In this document: in pieces, positions 7,613 through 15,940 of the stretch | Numbering within the stretch: position 1 is the stretch's first letter | How the letters are laid out: every line of letters begins with the position of its first letter | From: Streptomyces sp. NBC_00154 | GTDB taxonomy: Bacteria; Actinomycetota; Actinomycetes; Streptomycetales; Streptomycetaceae | Length of the DNA stretch: 64,000 nt | Assembly: GCF_026342835.1 (NCBI RefSeq) | Contig: NZ_JAPEMI010000001.1 | Location: 5,152,501 to 5,216,500, forward strand | Direction: 5' to 3' | Position numbers and translations under genes: made by a program | The notes under the pieces: generated by a model | The model's database searches: none | What the model saw: only the letters and a program-made list of their open reading frames with translations | What the model was told of the DNA's origin: nothing

Positions 7613-9052
7613 ATGTCCACCCATGCGCGCACCCGAAGGGCCCCACCACCCATGCCCACCCCACCCCTCGCCGGATCCACCACCGGACCCGACGCCCTCC
7701 GCCCCCTCCTCGACACCGTCCTCACCGCACTCCACGACGGAGCCCACCAACGAAACGGGCCCATCCCCGCCGGCGGACCCCCAACCACCACCCCCCGCAT
7801 ACGCGCCGCCACCCACCCCGTCATCCCCGACCACGGCACCGGCCCCCACCACGCCCTACGCACCCTCATCACCGCACTCGCCCAAGGCTCCGCAGACCCC
7901 GCACACCCCCACTGCGCAGCCCACCTCCACACCCCACCCCTCGCCCTCGCCACCGCAGCCGACCTCGCCGCCTCCGCCCTCAACCCCTCCATGGACTCCT
8001 GGGACCAAGCACCCGCCGCCTCAACCCTCGAAGCCGACACCACCGCCGCACTCGCCCACGAGATCTACCCCCACCACCCCCACCCCGACGCCCTCATCAC
8101 CACCGGCGGCACCGAAGCCAACCAACTCGCCCTCCTCCTCGCCCGCGAACGCCACGGCCCCGTACAGACCATCTGCGCCACCAACGCCCACCACAGCATC
8201 AACCGCGCCACCTGGCTCCTCGGCCTCCCCGAACCCCTCACCATCCCCGCCCCCACCGGCGTCATGGACCTCACCGCACTCGAAGAAACCCTCACCCGAC
8301 ACCACCACCAACGCCTCCTCGTCACCGCCACCGCAGGCACCACAGACACCGGCCGGATCGACCCCCTGAACGGCATCGCCGATCTCTGCACCACCCACGG
8401 CGCCGAACTCCACATCGACGCCGCCTACGGCGGCCCCCTCCTCTTCAGCCCCACCCACCGCACCAAACTCCACGGCCTCCACCGCGCCCACAGCGTCACC
8501 CTCGACCTCCACAAACTCGGCTGGCAACCCGCCCCCGCAGGCATCCTCGCCGTCCCCGACCACCACCACCTCCAAGCCCTCCACCACCAAGCCGCCTACC
8601 TCAACGCCGACGACGACACCGAAGCCGGCCTCCCCGACCTCCTCGGCCGCTCCCTGCGCACCACCCGCCGACCCGACGCCCTCAAAATCGCCGTCACCCT
8701 CCAAGCCCTCGGCCGCACCGGACTCGCCGACCTCATCGACCGCACCATCAACACCGCCCACCACCTCGCCGACCTCATCACCCACACCCCCACCCTCGAC
8801 CTCTACGAACGCCCCACCATCACCACCGTCCTCTTCCGCCCCACCAACACCGACGACCACACCGTCGCCACCATCCGCCGCACCCTCCTCACCAACGGCC
8901 AAGCCGTCCTCGGCCGCGCCCACACCCACAACGGCCTCTGGCTCAAAGCCACCCTCCTCAACCCCCACACCACCCCCGACGACCTCCAAACCCTCCTCGA
9001 CCACGTCACCCACCTCACCCACGACCTCAAGAAAGGCAACACACCCCGATGA
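7613..9052 (+). CDS. PLP-dependent amino acid decarboxylase, DesA-like (lysine decarboxylase type)
   Basis: This 479-residue group II PLP decarboxylase has the cofactor lysine K301 in the motif SVTLDLHKLGWQPAPAG, TGGTEAN in the cofactor-binding region and HIDAAYGG with the PLP-binding Asp. The DLHKLGWQP motif and the neighbouring N-hydroxylase match the desferrioxamine proteins DesA and DesB, which make cadaverine from lysine and hydroxylate it. Here the partner genes desC (acyltransferase) and desD (synthetase) are absent; the pair is followed by a terminator and a nucleotidase. Lysine as substrate is an inference; ornithine or another amino acid is possible. Another ATG at 7652 could be the start; the first has only a weak Shine-Dalgarno sequence. 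Confidence 0.82.
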   Translation: MSTHARTRRAPPPMPTPPLAGSTTGPDALRPLLDTVLTALHDGAHQRNGPIPAGGPPTTTPRIRAATHPVIPDHGTGPHHALRTLITALAQGSADPAHPHCAAHLHTPPLALATAADLAASALNPSMDSWDQAPAASTLEADTTAALAHEIYPHHPHPDALITTGGTEANQLALLLARERHGPVQTICATNAHHSINRATWLLGLPEPLTIPAPTGVMDLTALEETLTRHHHQRLLVTATAGTTDTGRIDPLNGIADLCTTHGAELHIDAAYGGPLLFSPTHRTKLHGLHRAHSVTLDLHKLGWQPAPAGILAVPDHHHLQALHHQAAYLNADDDTEAGLPDLLGRSLRTTRRPDALKIAVTLQALGRTGLADLIDRTINTAHHLADLITHTPTLDLYERPTITTVLFRPTNTDDHTVATIRRTLLTNGQAVLGRAHTHNGLWLKATLLNPHTTPDDLQTLLDHVTHLTHDLKKGNTPR

Positions 9053-10470
9053 CCGACCGACCCAGCCCCAACCCCGACCAGCCACACGACCTCGTCGGCA
9101 TCGGCATCGGCCCCTTCAACCTCTCCCTCGCCGCCCTCGCCCACGGCATCCCCGGCAACCCCCACCCCCTCGCCGCGACCTTCTACGAACAACGCCCCGC
9201 CTTCCACTGGCACCCCGGCCTCCTCATCGACGGCGCCAGCCTCCAAGTCCCCTTCCTCGCCGACCTCGTCACCCTCGCCGACCCCGCCAGCCCCTGGACC
9301 TTCCTCAACTACCTACGCAGCCGCGACCGCCTCTTCCCCTTCTACTTCGCCGAGCGCTTCCACATCCAACGAGCCGAATACGACGCCTACTGCCGCTGGG
9401 TCACCGACCAACTCCCCGGACTCCACTTCAGCCACCAGGTCGACGCCGTCCGCTGGAACCCCGAACGCCAACTCTTCGAAGTCGACTTCACCCAACTCGA
9501 CACCCACGGCGAAGCCGAAGCCCTCGGCCGCGCCTACACCCGCCACATCGCCCTCGGCATCGGCACCGAACCCTTCATCCCCGACCCCCTCAAACCCCTC
9601 GCCGACGCCGAAACCGTCCCCGTCATCCACTCCGCCGACTACCTCCACCACCGCCGACAACTCCTCGAAGCCGAACACATCACCGTCATCGGCTCCGGCC
9701 AGTCAGGCGCCGAAATCTTCCTCGACCTCCTCCGCGCACGCCCCGCCGGACACGAAAAACTCCACTGGCTCGCCCGCACCCACGCCTTCGCCCCCATGGA
9801 GTACTCCAAACTCGGCCTCGAACACTTCACCCCCGACTACAGCCGCTACTTCCACGCACTCCCCGAACACGTACGCGACGAACTCGTCCCCCACCAATGG
9901 CAACTCCACAAAGGCATCGACGCCGACACCATCGCCGCCATCCACGACGAGCTCTACCGACGCACCCTCCACGGCGGCTGGCCCGACACCACCCTCACCC
10001 CCGGCGTCCACGTACGCACCGCAGGCCGCCTCGCCAACACCCGCGTCGAACTCCACCTCGAACACACCCAACAAGGCACCCGCACCCGCCTCACCACCGA
10101 CGCAGTCGTCCTCGCCACCGGCTACCGCGAACGCCCCCTCGACCGCATCCTCACCGGCCTCGCCCCCCACATCCGCCGCGACACCGGCGGACGCCCCCGC
10201 ATCGACGAGCACTTCCGCCTCGAACTCGACCCCACCGTCACCGGCAACGTCTACGTACAGAACGCCGAACGCCACACCCACGGAGTCGGCGCCCCCGACC
10301 TCGGACTCGCCGCCTGGCGCAGCGCCACCATCCTCAACAACCTCACCGACACCAACGCCTACCCCCTCCCACAACGCACCGCCTTCACCACCTTCGGCCT
10401 CACCCTCCAGAACACCCCCAAAATCCCCCACCAGCACCCCGGCCTCATCCCCCTCGTACAAGGCAACTGA
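9049..10470 (+). CDS. FAD/NADPH-dependent amine N-hydroxylase, DesB/IucD/SidA family
   Basis: The 473-residue monooxygenase has an N-terminal FAD motif (GIGIGPFNLSLA, residues 17-28), an NADPH-binding motif (VIGSGQSGAEIF, about residue 212) and the C-terminal ATGY substrate motif near residue 355. This order defines the ornithine/lysine N-hydroxylases of siderophore pathways. The ATG overlaps the stop codon of the decarboxylase (ATGA), so the two are co-translated. The likely reaction is N-hydroxylation of the diamine made by the upstream enzyme. The product would be a hydroxamate precursor, but no acyltransferase or NIS synthetase gene follows. No iron box is visible upstream of the pair. 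Confidence 0.85.
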   Translation: MTDRPSPNPDQPHDLVGIGIGPFNLSLAALAHGIPGNPHPLAATFYEQRPAFHWHPGLLIDGASLQVPFLADLVTLADPASPWTFLNYLRSRDRLFPFYFAERFHIQRAEYDAYCRWVTDQLPGLHFSHQVDAVRWNPERQLFEVDFTQLDTHGEAEALGRAYTRHIALGIGTEPFIPDPLKPLADAETVPVIHSADYLHHRRQLLEAEHITVIGSGQSGAEIFLDLLRARPAGHEKLHWLARTHAFAPMEYSKLGLEHFTPDYSRYFHALPEHVRDELVPHQWQLHKGIDADTIAAIHDELYRRTLHGGWPDTTLTPGVHVRTAGRLANTRVELHLEHTQQGTRTRLTTDAVVLATGYRERPLDRILTGLAPHIRRDTGGRPRIDEHFRLELDPTVTGNVYVQNAERHTHGVGAPDLGLAAWRSATILNNLTDTNAYPLPQRTAFTTFGLTLQNTPKIPHQHPGLIPLVQGN

Positions 10471-10488
10471 CCCACCGCACAAAACAGA

Positions 10489-10520
10489 AGCGGCCGCCTC
10501 CCGGAAAGGAGACGGCCGCT
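10489..10520. terminator. Bidirectional hairpin terminator
   Basis: A 13-bp stem with one C/A mismatch (10489-10501/10508-10520) and a 6-nt loop CGGAAA lies between the convergent N-hydroxylase and nucleotidase genes. Confidence 0.75.
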
Positions 10521-10534
10521 CAACCAGAGAACCG

Positions 10535-12334
10535 CTAGAACACCGGCTTACCGTCCCGCGTCAGCCGCCAGTCCACCGAAGCGAACTGCGAACCGTCCAC
10601 CGAACCCTTCGCCTGCACCCACGCAATGATCGTGTTGCGGATCTCCTCCGAATTCGCCCACAACTGCTTCGCACCCGGCACATGCGGGAAGTTACCGCCA
10701 CCGCTCGCCCGATAGTTGTTCACCGCCAGCACGAACTGAGCCGCCGGATCGATCGCCTTGCCCTCGAACGACAGATTCACAATCCGCGAACCATTCGGCT
10801 TCGCAATGTCGATGTCATACGTCAGACCCGACACCGCGTCATAGTTGTAGTCCGGTGTGTTGTCCGCATTCGTCAACTTCGCCGTATCCACCGGAACATC
10901 GGCCGCCGTCTGCACGTAATACCGCGCCGAGAACTCCAGGTAGTCCTTGATCTGCGCACCCGTCAACAACCGGGCCTCAAGCGTGTTCTCGAACGGATAC
11001 AGCCCCGCCGCATCCTTGATCGTCACATCACCGGCAGGAATCTGCGCCGTACGCGAGAAGCACGACGCCTGGGACAGCACCGGAAGCGACGCATACTCAC
11101 CACCAGCCAGAGCAGCCTTCACCGTCTCCCCCTGAACCACATTGATCAGATCAATGATCGGCTCGTCCTTCCACGCCGCCTCCGCCGTCGTCATCGCCAC
11201 CGTCGACGAACCGATGACCTGATTGACGTACGCCACGACCTTCTTGTGCTCGTCGGCCAGCAGACCCGTGATCTTCGGGTCCTCCGCCACCGTGTTGGAG
11301 TTCAGCACCCGCGAACCCGCACGCTCCACCACCCAGCAGCCCTTCTCCCACACCAGATCGAAGTCGAACAGCGTCAACCGCTGCCCCCACTTCAACGGCT
11401 CGGAGAGCACCACCTTCTTGCCCGTCTCCTTGTTCTCCACGAAGTACTCGGGGATCTCCAGATGCGCATGGCCGACCAGAATCGCATCGATACCCGGCAC
11501 CTGCTCCGCCACCAGAGCCGCCGCGTTCTCCACGTACGGAACCTGATCACCGTACGACGACGTCCCACTGGTCCCCGAATGCGCCGACACGATCACGACA
11601 TCCGCACCCATGGACCGAAGCCTCGGCACAAACTTCGCCGCCTGCTCCTCCAACCCCGGGAACACCATCTTTCCACTGACGTTCGCCTTGTCCCAGATCG
11701 CGATCCCCGGATTCGTCAGACCCAGAATCGCCACCTTCACATCCGGACCGTGCGGCGTACGCATCCGCTTGATCACATACGGAGCGAACGCCGGCCGCAA
11801 CGTCTTCGCATCCAGGGCATTCGCACCCAGCAGCGGGAAATCACACTGCTCCTCGAACTTCCGCAGCACCGGAATGCCGTAGTTGAACTCATGGTTGCCC
11901 AGCGCCGCCGCGTCATACCCGATCGCGTTCATCGCCTGCGCCATCGGATGCACCGGACCACGCTTCGCCGTGATCGGATCGATCTTCGCGTAGTAGTACG
12001 ACAGCTGCGTGCCCTGGATCGTGTCACCCGCATCGATCATCAGGGTGTTGTGCCGGCCCTTCTCCGCACGGACCTGGTCCACCAGCGTCGAGATCTTGGC
12101 CAGACCCACATCGTTGTGCGCCTTGTCGTCGAACTCCTTGTCCGTGAAGTAGTCCCAGTTGAAGACATTCCCGTGCAGATCGGTCGTGCCCATCACCGTG
12201 AACGAATACCGCTTCGGGGGACGCCCATGACCACGACCGTCGGCCTCGGCAGGCACAGCCACACCCCCAGCCATCGCCACACCGGCCCCGGCCGCAGCCG
12301 ATGTGCCCAGGAACGTCCTACGGTTCAGCGGCAT
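10535..12334 (-). CDS. Secreted bifunctional metallophosphatase/5'-nucleotidase (Tat-exported)
   Basis: This 599-residue UshA/CpdB-family protein begins with a Tat signal (R5-R6-T-F-L-G) and an Ala/Gly-rich hydrophobic segment. The metallophosphatase domain shows the dinuclear metal motifs TDLHGN, IDAGDTIQG, GNHEFNYG, SAHSG and GHAHLEI. The C-terminal half is the 5'-nucleotidase substrate domain (NNYRASGGGNFP). It likely dephosphorylates extracellular nucleotides or cyclic phosphates to salvage phosphate and nucleosides. The ATG at 12334 was preferred over a GTG at 12346 because GGGAGA lies 4 nt before it and translation then begins MPLNRRTF. Confidence 0.9.
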   Translation of the reverse strand: MPLNRRTFLGTSAAAGAGVAMAGGVAVPAEADGRGHGRPPKRYSFTVMGTTDLHGNVFNWDYFTDKEFDDKAHNDVGLAKISTLVDQVRAEKGRHNTLMIDAGDTIQGTQLSYYYAKIDPITAKRGPVHPMAQAMNAIGYDAAALGNHEFNYGIPVLRKFEEQCDFPLLGANALDAKTLRPAFAPYVIKRMRTPHGPDVKVAILGLTNPGIAIWDKANVSGKMVFPGLEEQAAKFVPRLRSMGADVVIVSAHSGTSGTSSYGDQVPYVENAAALVAEQVPGIDAILVGHAHLEIPEYFVENKETGKKVVLSEPLKWGQRLTLFDFDLVWEKGCWVVERAGSRVLNSNTVAEDPKITGLLADEHKKVVAYVNQVIGSSTVAMTTAEAAWKDEPIIDLINVVQGETVKAALAGGEYASLPVLSQASCFSRTAQIPAGDVTIKDAAGLYPFENTLEARLLTGAQIKDYLEFSARYYVQTAADVPVDTAKLTNADNTPDYNYDAVSGLTYDIDIAKPNGSRIVNLSFEGKAIDPAAQFVLAVNNYRASGGGNFPHVPGAKQLWANSEEIRNTIIAWVQAKGSVDGSQFASVDWRLTRDGKPVF

Positions 12335-12704
12335 CTCGTCTCCCACAGATCAGATCTCGCAGTACACAACGCGCGTAGATAATGACCCACCAGCCGCACC
12401 CGGCAACACCCCTCGCAGGTTTCTATCTGATGACCACACGAGTCACACCTCGATGCGACCGTGGGCCCATCGACCCCCACCAGCCCCTACGGGCCCCGCC
12501 CTCGACCCCGCGCCCCCAACGTCAGGCCCTCCGCGCCCAGGTGAACGCCCACTTCACCAAAGCACCCCCAAAACTCTGAACAGAATGCTCATCAGAGCGC
12601 CACCGTGCACAATTCAACACTTGTCAATAACCCTTCACCTAAAGGTTGTTGAGTCGACACGCAGACCCAAATCGCTACCCGTAGGTAAGGTCTAGGCTCA
12701 AACC
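12335..12704. other. Divergent regulatory region between the nucleotidase and pyruvate kinase
   Basis: This 370-bp gene-free stretch holds the promoters of two divergent genes. It is less GC-rich near 12580-12660. It contains an imperfect 11-bp inverted repeat at 12625-12651 (CAATAACCCTT with AAAGGTTGTTG, 5-nt gap) and, next to pyk, a -10-like TAGGCT. I see no credible small ORF. Confidence 0.5.
12693..12698 (+). promoter_or_regulatory. Probable leaderless -10 element of pyk
   Basis: TAGGCT ends 6 nt before the pyk ATG and there is no Shine-Dalgarno sequence. A TANNNT box at this distance places the transcript start at the start codon, as in leaderless actinobacterial mRNAs. No good -35 is visible. 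Confidence 0.5.
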
Positions 12705-14138
12705 ATGCGCCGAGCAAAAATCGTCTGCACCCTGGGCCCCGCCACCGACACATACGAGCAGATCAAGGCACTCGTCGAAGCCGGAATGGACATCGCCCGC
12801 TTCAACCTCAGCCACGGCTCCTACGCCGAACACGAACAGCGCTACCGCCACGTACGCAAAGCCTCCGACGAAACCGGACGCAGCGTCGGCATCCTCGCCG
12901 ACCTTCAAGGCCCGAAGATCCGCCTCGGCCGCTTCCGCGAAGGCCCCGTACTCCTTGAACGCGGCGACACCTTCACCATCACCGTCGAACCCACCGAAGG
13001 CGACCGCAACACCTGCGGCACCACCTACGAAGGCCTCCACACCGACGTCACCACCGGCGAACGCATCCTCGTCGACGACGGCCGCGTCACCCTCGAAGTC
13101 ACCCACGTCGACGGCCCCCGCGTCCACACCACCGTCATCGAAGGAGGCATGGTCTCCGACAACAAAGGCCTCAACCTCCCCGGCGTCGCCGTCTCCGTCC
13201 CCGCACTCTCCGACAAAGACATCGAAGACCTCCGCTGGGCCCTGCGCACCGGCGCCGACATCATCGCCCTCTCCTTCGTACGCAGCGGACAAGACATCGA
13301 CGACGTCCACCGCATCATGGACGAAGAAGGCCGCCGCCTCCCCGTCATCGCCAAAGTCGAAAAACCCCAGGCCGTCGAGAACATCGACGACATCGTCGCC
13401 GCATTCGACGGCATCATGGTCGCCCGCGGCGACCTCGGCGTCGAAATGCCCCTCGAACAAGTCCCGATCGTCCAGAAGCGCGCCATCAAACTCGCCAAGC
13501 GCAACGCCAAACCGGTCATCGTCGCCACCCAGATGCTCGACTCGATGATCGACAACTCCCGGCCCACCCGCGCCGAAGCCTCCGACGTCGCCAACGCCGT
13601 CATCGACGGCACCGACGCGGTGATGCTCTCCGGCGAGACCAGCGTCGGCAAATACCCCATCGAAACGGTCCGCACGATGTCCCGCATCGTCGAAGCCGCC
13701 GAGGAAGACATCCTCGCCAAGGGCCTGTCCCCGCTCACCGATCGCAACAAGCCCCGCACCCAGGGCGGCGCGGTCGCCCGCGCAGCCGCCGAGATGGGCG
13801 ACTTCCTCGGCGCGAAGTTCCTGGTCGCCTTCACCCAGAGCGGCGACACCGTCAAGCGACTCTCGCGCTACCGCTCACCCATCCCACTGCTGGCCTTCAC
13901 CCCGGACCCGGCCACCCGCTCCCAGCTGAACCTCACGTGGGGCGTCGAGACCTTCCTCGGCCCGCACGTCGACTCCACGGACGCGATGGTCGCCCAGGTC
14001 GACGAGGAACTCCTGCGGATCGGCCGCTGCGAGAAGGGCGACGTCGTGGTCATCACGGCCGGCTCCCCGCCCGGCGTCGCGGGATCGACGAACCTGGTAC
14101 GCGTGCACCACATCGGCGAGGACGACAGCCCCAAGTAG
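12705..14138 (+). CDS. pyk: Pyruvate kinase
   Basis: This 477-residue glycolytic enzyme transfers phosphate from phosphoenolpyruvate to ADP. The N-terminal KIVCTLGPA and FNLSHG motifs, the active-site segment AKVEKPQAVENID with VARGDLGVE, and the signature VATQMLDSMI...RPTRAEASDVANAVIDGTD are all present. The C-terminal effector domain is intact. Streptomyces carry two pyruvate kinases; this one sits next to the ANTAR regulator and liv genes. It probably starts from a leaderless transcript. Codon third positions change from A/C-rich in the first two thirds to G-containing near the 3' end. Confidence 0.96.
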   Translation: MRRAKIVCTLGPATDTYEQIKALVEAGMDIARFNLSHGSYAEHEQRYRHVRKASDETGRSVGILADLQGPKIRLGRFREGPVLLERGDTFTITVEPTEGDRNTCGTTYEGLHTDVTTGERILVDDGRVTLEVTHVDGPRVHTTVIEGGMVSDNKGLNLPGVAVSVPALSDKDIEDLRWALRTGADIIALSFVRSGQDIDDVHRIMDEEGRRLPVIAKVEKPQAVENIDDIVAAFDGIMVARGDLGVEMPLEQVPIVQKRAIKLAKRNAKPVIVATQMLDSMIDNSRPTRAEASDVANAVIDGTDAVMLSGETSVGKYPIETVRTMSRIVEAAEEDILAKGLSPLTDRNKPRTQGGAVARAAAEMGDFLGAKFLVAFTQSGDTVKRLSRYRSPIPLLAFTPDPATRSQLNLTWGVETFLGPHVDSTDAMVAQVDEELLRIGRCEKGDVVVITAGSPPGVAGSTNLVRVHHIGEDDSPK

Positions 14139-14146
14139 ATCGGTCG

Positions 14147-14923
14147 TCAGTGCTTCGGCCCGACGTGAGCGTCCATGAGCGCGACGGACGCCCGTCGGGC
14201 GACGGAGATGTTGAGCGGGTTGCCCCCGCGCGAGAGGGTCGTCCACTCGACCCCGACGGCGGTGAGGGTGTCGCTGAACAGCTTGCGGATGTCGTCCGAC
14301 TTGTTGGTGAAGAAGTACCGGGGGTATTCGTAACGCTTCCGCTCACCGGCGATGAGTCGGGTGGTCCAGTTGGTGATGCGACATCCGTCGGAGTGGATCA
14401 GGCCGCGGATGAACTCCCACGGGTGGGCATCCACGATCTTCTGTTGCCAGGGTTCGAGAGCGATCTTGCGGTTGTGCTTCCTGCCCGGGCCGTGCTGGGG
14501 GAAGAAGCAGGGCCAGTGCTTGCTGTAGCAGGTCACGTTCTGGCAGCCTTGGCGCTGAACCCGGAACACCTTGTTGCCGGGACGCACGAGCTGCACGGCT
14601 TCGGCGCAGGCGTCGATGAGGCCTGGCCAGGCATCGGCGCAGGCAATACGTAGGAAGTACACGCCCCTTCTCGCATGGGTGATGTAGCCGTCACCGAGAT
14701 AGAGGCCGAGTAAATAGGCGTACGCGGCGGGGTCTTCGGGATCGCTCGGCAGGCCGTCGCACCTTGGGCAGTCAGCGGCGCGGTTCCAGCCGAGGGGTTC
14801 TATTCGTATTTGCCACGAACGGATGGCAGCCCGGGAGATGCCGGTCTGTTTGCTTACGGAGTTCTGGCTGAAGCCTTGGGCGATGAGATCCAGAGCGCGT
14901 TTGCGCGTATCAAGGTCGTACAC
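14147..14923 (-). CDS. Free-standing LAGLIDADG protein with N-terminal HTH domain
   Basis: This 258-residue protein begins with a resolvase/transposase-like HTH (residues about 7-38, RKRALDLIAQGFSQNSVSKQTG). A Cys-x2-Cys (C52, C55) follows, then two LAGLIDADG-type motifs: LLGLYLGDG at 71-79 and IRGLIHSDG at 172-180, each with the acidic residue that binds the catalytic metal. Two motifs in one chain make a monomeric homing-endonuclease fold. It is not inside an intein or visible intron. It starts (GTG) 110 nt downstream of the 3' end of a tRNA gene on the same strand, and its codon use is less GC-biased than its neighbours, which suggests acquisition. It could be an active nuclease or a domesticated DNA-binding regulator. 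Confidence 0.75.
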   Translation of the reverse strand: MYDLDTRKRALDLIAQGFSQNSVSKQTGISRAAIRSWQIRIEPLGWNRAADCPRCDGLPSDPEDPAAYAYLLGLYLGDGYITHARRGVYFLRIACADAWPGLIDACAEAVQLVRPGNKVFRVQRQGCQNVTCYSKHWPCFFPQHGPGRKHNRKIALEPWQQKIVDAHPWEFIRGLIHSDGCRITNWTTRLIAGERKRYEYPRYFFTNKSDDIRKLFSDTLTAVGVEWTTLSRGGNPLNISVARRASVALMDAHVGPKH

Positions 14924-14982
14924 AAGGCCGAGCCTGTCTGGATCTTGATGGCCTCGCGTTGGAATGGATCAGTATTCACACG

Positions 14983-14992
14983 TTCACGTGAA
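14983..14992. promoter_or_regulatory. Perfect 10-bp palindrome upstream of the LAGLIDADG gene
   Basis: TTCACGTGAA lies about 60 nt before the GTG start of the LAGLIDADG gene and about 40 nt beyond the tRNA 3' end. It could be the gene's operator or part of its promoter region. No protein is known to bind it from the sequence alone. Confidence 0.35.
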
Positions 14993-15032
14993 GTTCTGAT
15001 ATTCCTTTGTGATCTTGGAATCGAAGGAAAAG

Positions 15033-15107
15033 TGCCCCGAGTCGGACTCGAACCGACACTGTATGGGTTTTGAATCCATTGCCTGCTGCCAATTGGGCTA
15101 CCGGGGC
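15033..15107 (-). tRNA. Short (class I) tRNA with CAA anticodon, annotated as tRNA-Leu(CAA) by anticodon
   Basis: The 75-nt cloverleaf reads on the minus strand. It has a 7-bp acceptor (GCCCCGG with TCGGGGC, one G-U pair) and discriminator A. The D arm is GCCC...AGGC with a GG-containing loop, the anticodon arm ATGGA/TTCAAAA/CCCAT, the variable loop 5 nt and the T arm GTCGG/TTCGAGT/CCGAC. The anticodon by position is CAA (reads UUG, Leu). Bacterial leucine tRNAs normally have a long variable arm, which is absent here, and there is an A31-C39 mismatch. CCA is not encoded. It could be an unusual tRNA, a degenerate one, or charged with another amino acid. Confidence 0.75.
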
Positions 15108-15204
15108 TCGCAGAATCGAAGGTTCCCTTCGACCCCCTGCGCGACCACCATACCGCAGGTGGGTAGGCTCAAGGGAGCTGTACCTGCCCTGAATGAGGAG
15201 CCCC

Positions 15205-15864
15205 GTGACCACGCCCGAGTCGCCCCAGCCCGTCGCCGACGACGACAAGTCGCACGTCCCGCCGCTGACGACCCGCGTCGTCATCGCCGAGGACGAGGCT
15301 CTCATCCGCCTCGACCTCAAAGAGATGCTCGAAGAAGAGGGCTACGCGGTCGTCGGCGAGGCCGGCGACGGCGAGAAGGCGGTCGAGCTCGCCCGGGAGC
15401 ACCGGCCCGACCTCGTCATCCTCGATGTGAAGATGCCGATCCTCGACGGCATCTCCGCCGCCGAGCGCATCGCCGAGGAGTCCATCGCGCCGGTCCTGAT
15501 GCTCACCGCGTTCTCGCAGCGCGACCTCGTGGAGCGGGCGCGGGATGCCGGGGCGATGGCGTACCTCGTGAAGCCGTTCAGCAAGAGCGACGTGGTGCCG
15601 GCCATCGAGATGGCCGTGTCGCGGTTCGCGGAGCTGAAGGCGTTGGAGACCGAGGTCGCGGATCTTTCGCAGCGGCTGGAGACGCGGAAGCTGGTGGATC
15701 GGGCGAAGAGCATTCTGCAGACGGATTACGGGCTGTCGGAGCCGGCTGCGTTCCGTTGGATTCAGAAGACGTCGATGGATCGTCGTCTGTCGATGCAGCA
15801 GCTTGCCGAGGCGTTGATCGAGGATGCCGAGGAGAAGCGGCGGGGGTCGAAGGACGGCGAGTAG
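15205..15864 (+). CDS. ANTAR-domain response regulator, PdtaR-like
   Basis: The 219-residue protein has an N-terminal receiver domain with the acidic pair E29-D30, phosphoacceptor D74 (VILDVKMP) and K in YLVKPF. Its C-terminal ANTAR RNA-binding domain is LETRKLVDRAKSILQTDYGLSEPAAFRWIQ. ANTAR regulators bind paired stem-loops in mRNA leaders and act by antitermination when phosphorylated. The closest known type is mycobacterial PdtaR, whose kinase PdtaS is usually encoded elsewhere, and no kinase gene is present here. The GTG at 15205 was chosen because GAGGAG lies 4 nt before it; an ATG at 15193 lies inside that Shine-Dalgarno region. Confidence 0.9.
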   Translation: MTTPESPQPVADDDKSHVPPLTTRVVIAEDEALIRLDLKEMLEEEGYAVVGEAGDGEKAVELAREHRPDLVILDVKMPILDGISAAERIAEESIAPVLMLTAFSQRDLVERARDAGAMAYLVKPFSKSDVVPAIEMAVSRFAELKALETEVADLSQRLETRKLVDRAKSILQTDYGLSEPAAFRWIQKTSMDRRLSMQQLAEALIEDAEEKRRGSKDGE

Positions 15865-15880
15865 TCGCGTAGGTACGTAC

Positions 15881-15925
15881 GGAAGAGGCCCGCACCCCGG
15901 ATCGATCGGGGTGCGGGCCTCTTCC
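15881..15925. terminator. Strong bidirectional terminator
   Basis: A perfect 19-bp inverted repeat (15881-15899/15907-15925) with a 7-nt loop separates the convergent pdtaR-like and livF genes. Confidence 0.85.
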
Positions 15926-15940
15926 GTGTGAAGGGGTGGG

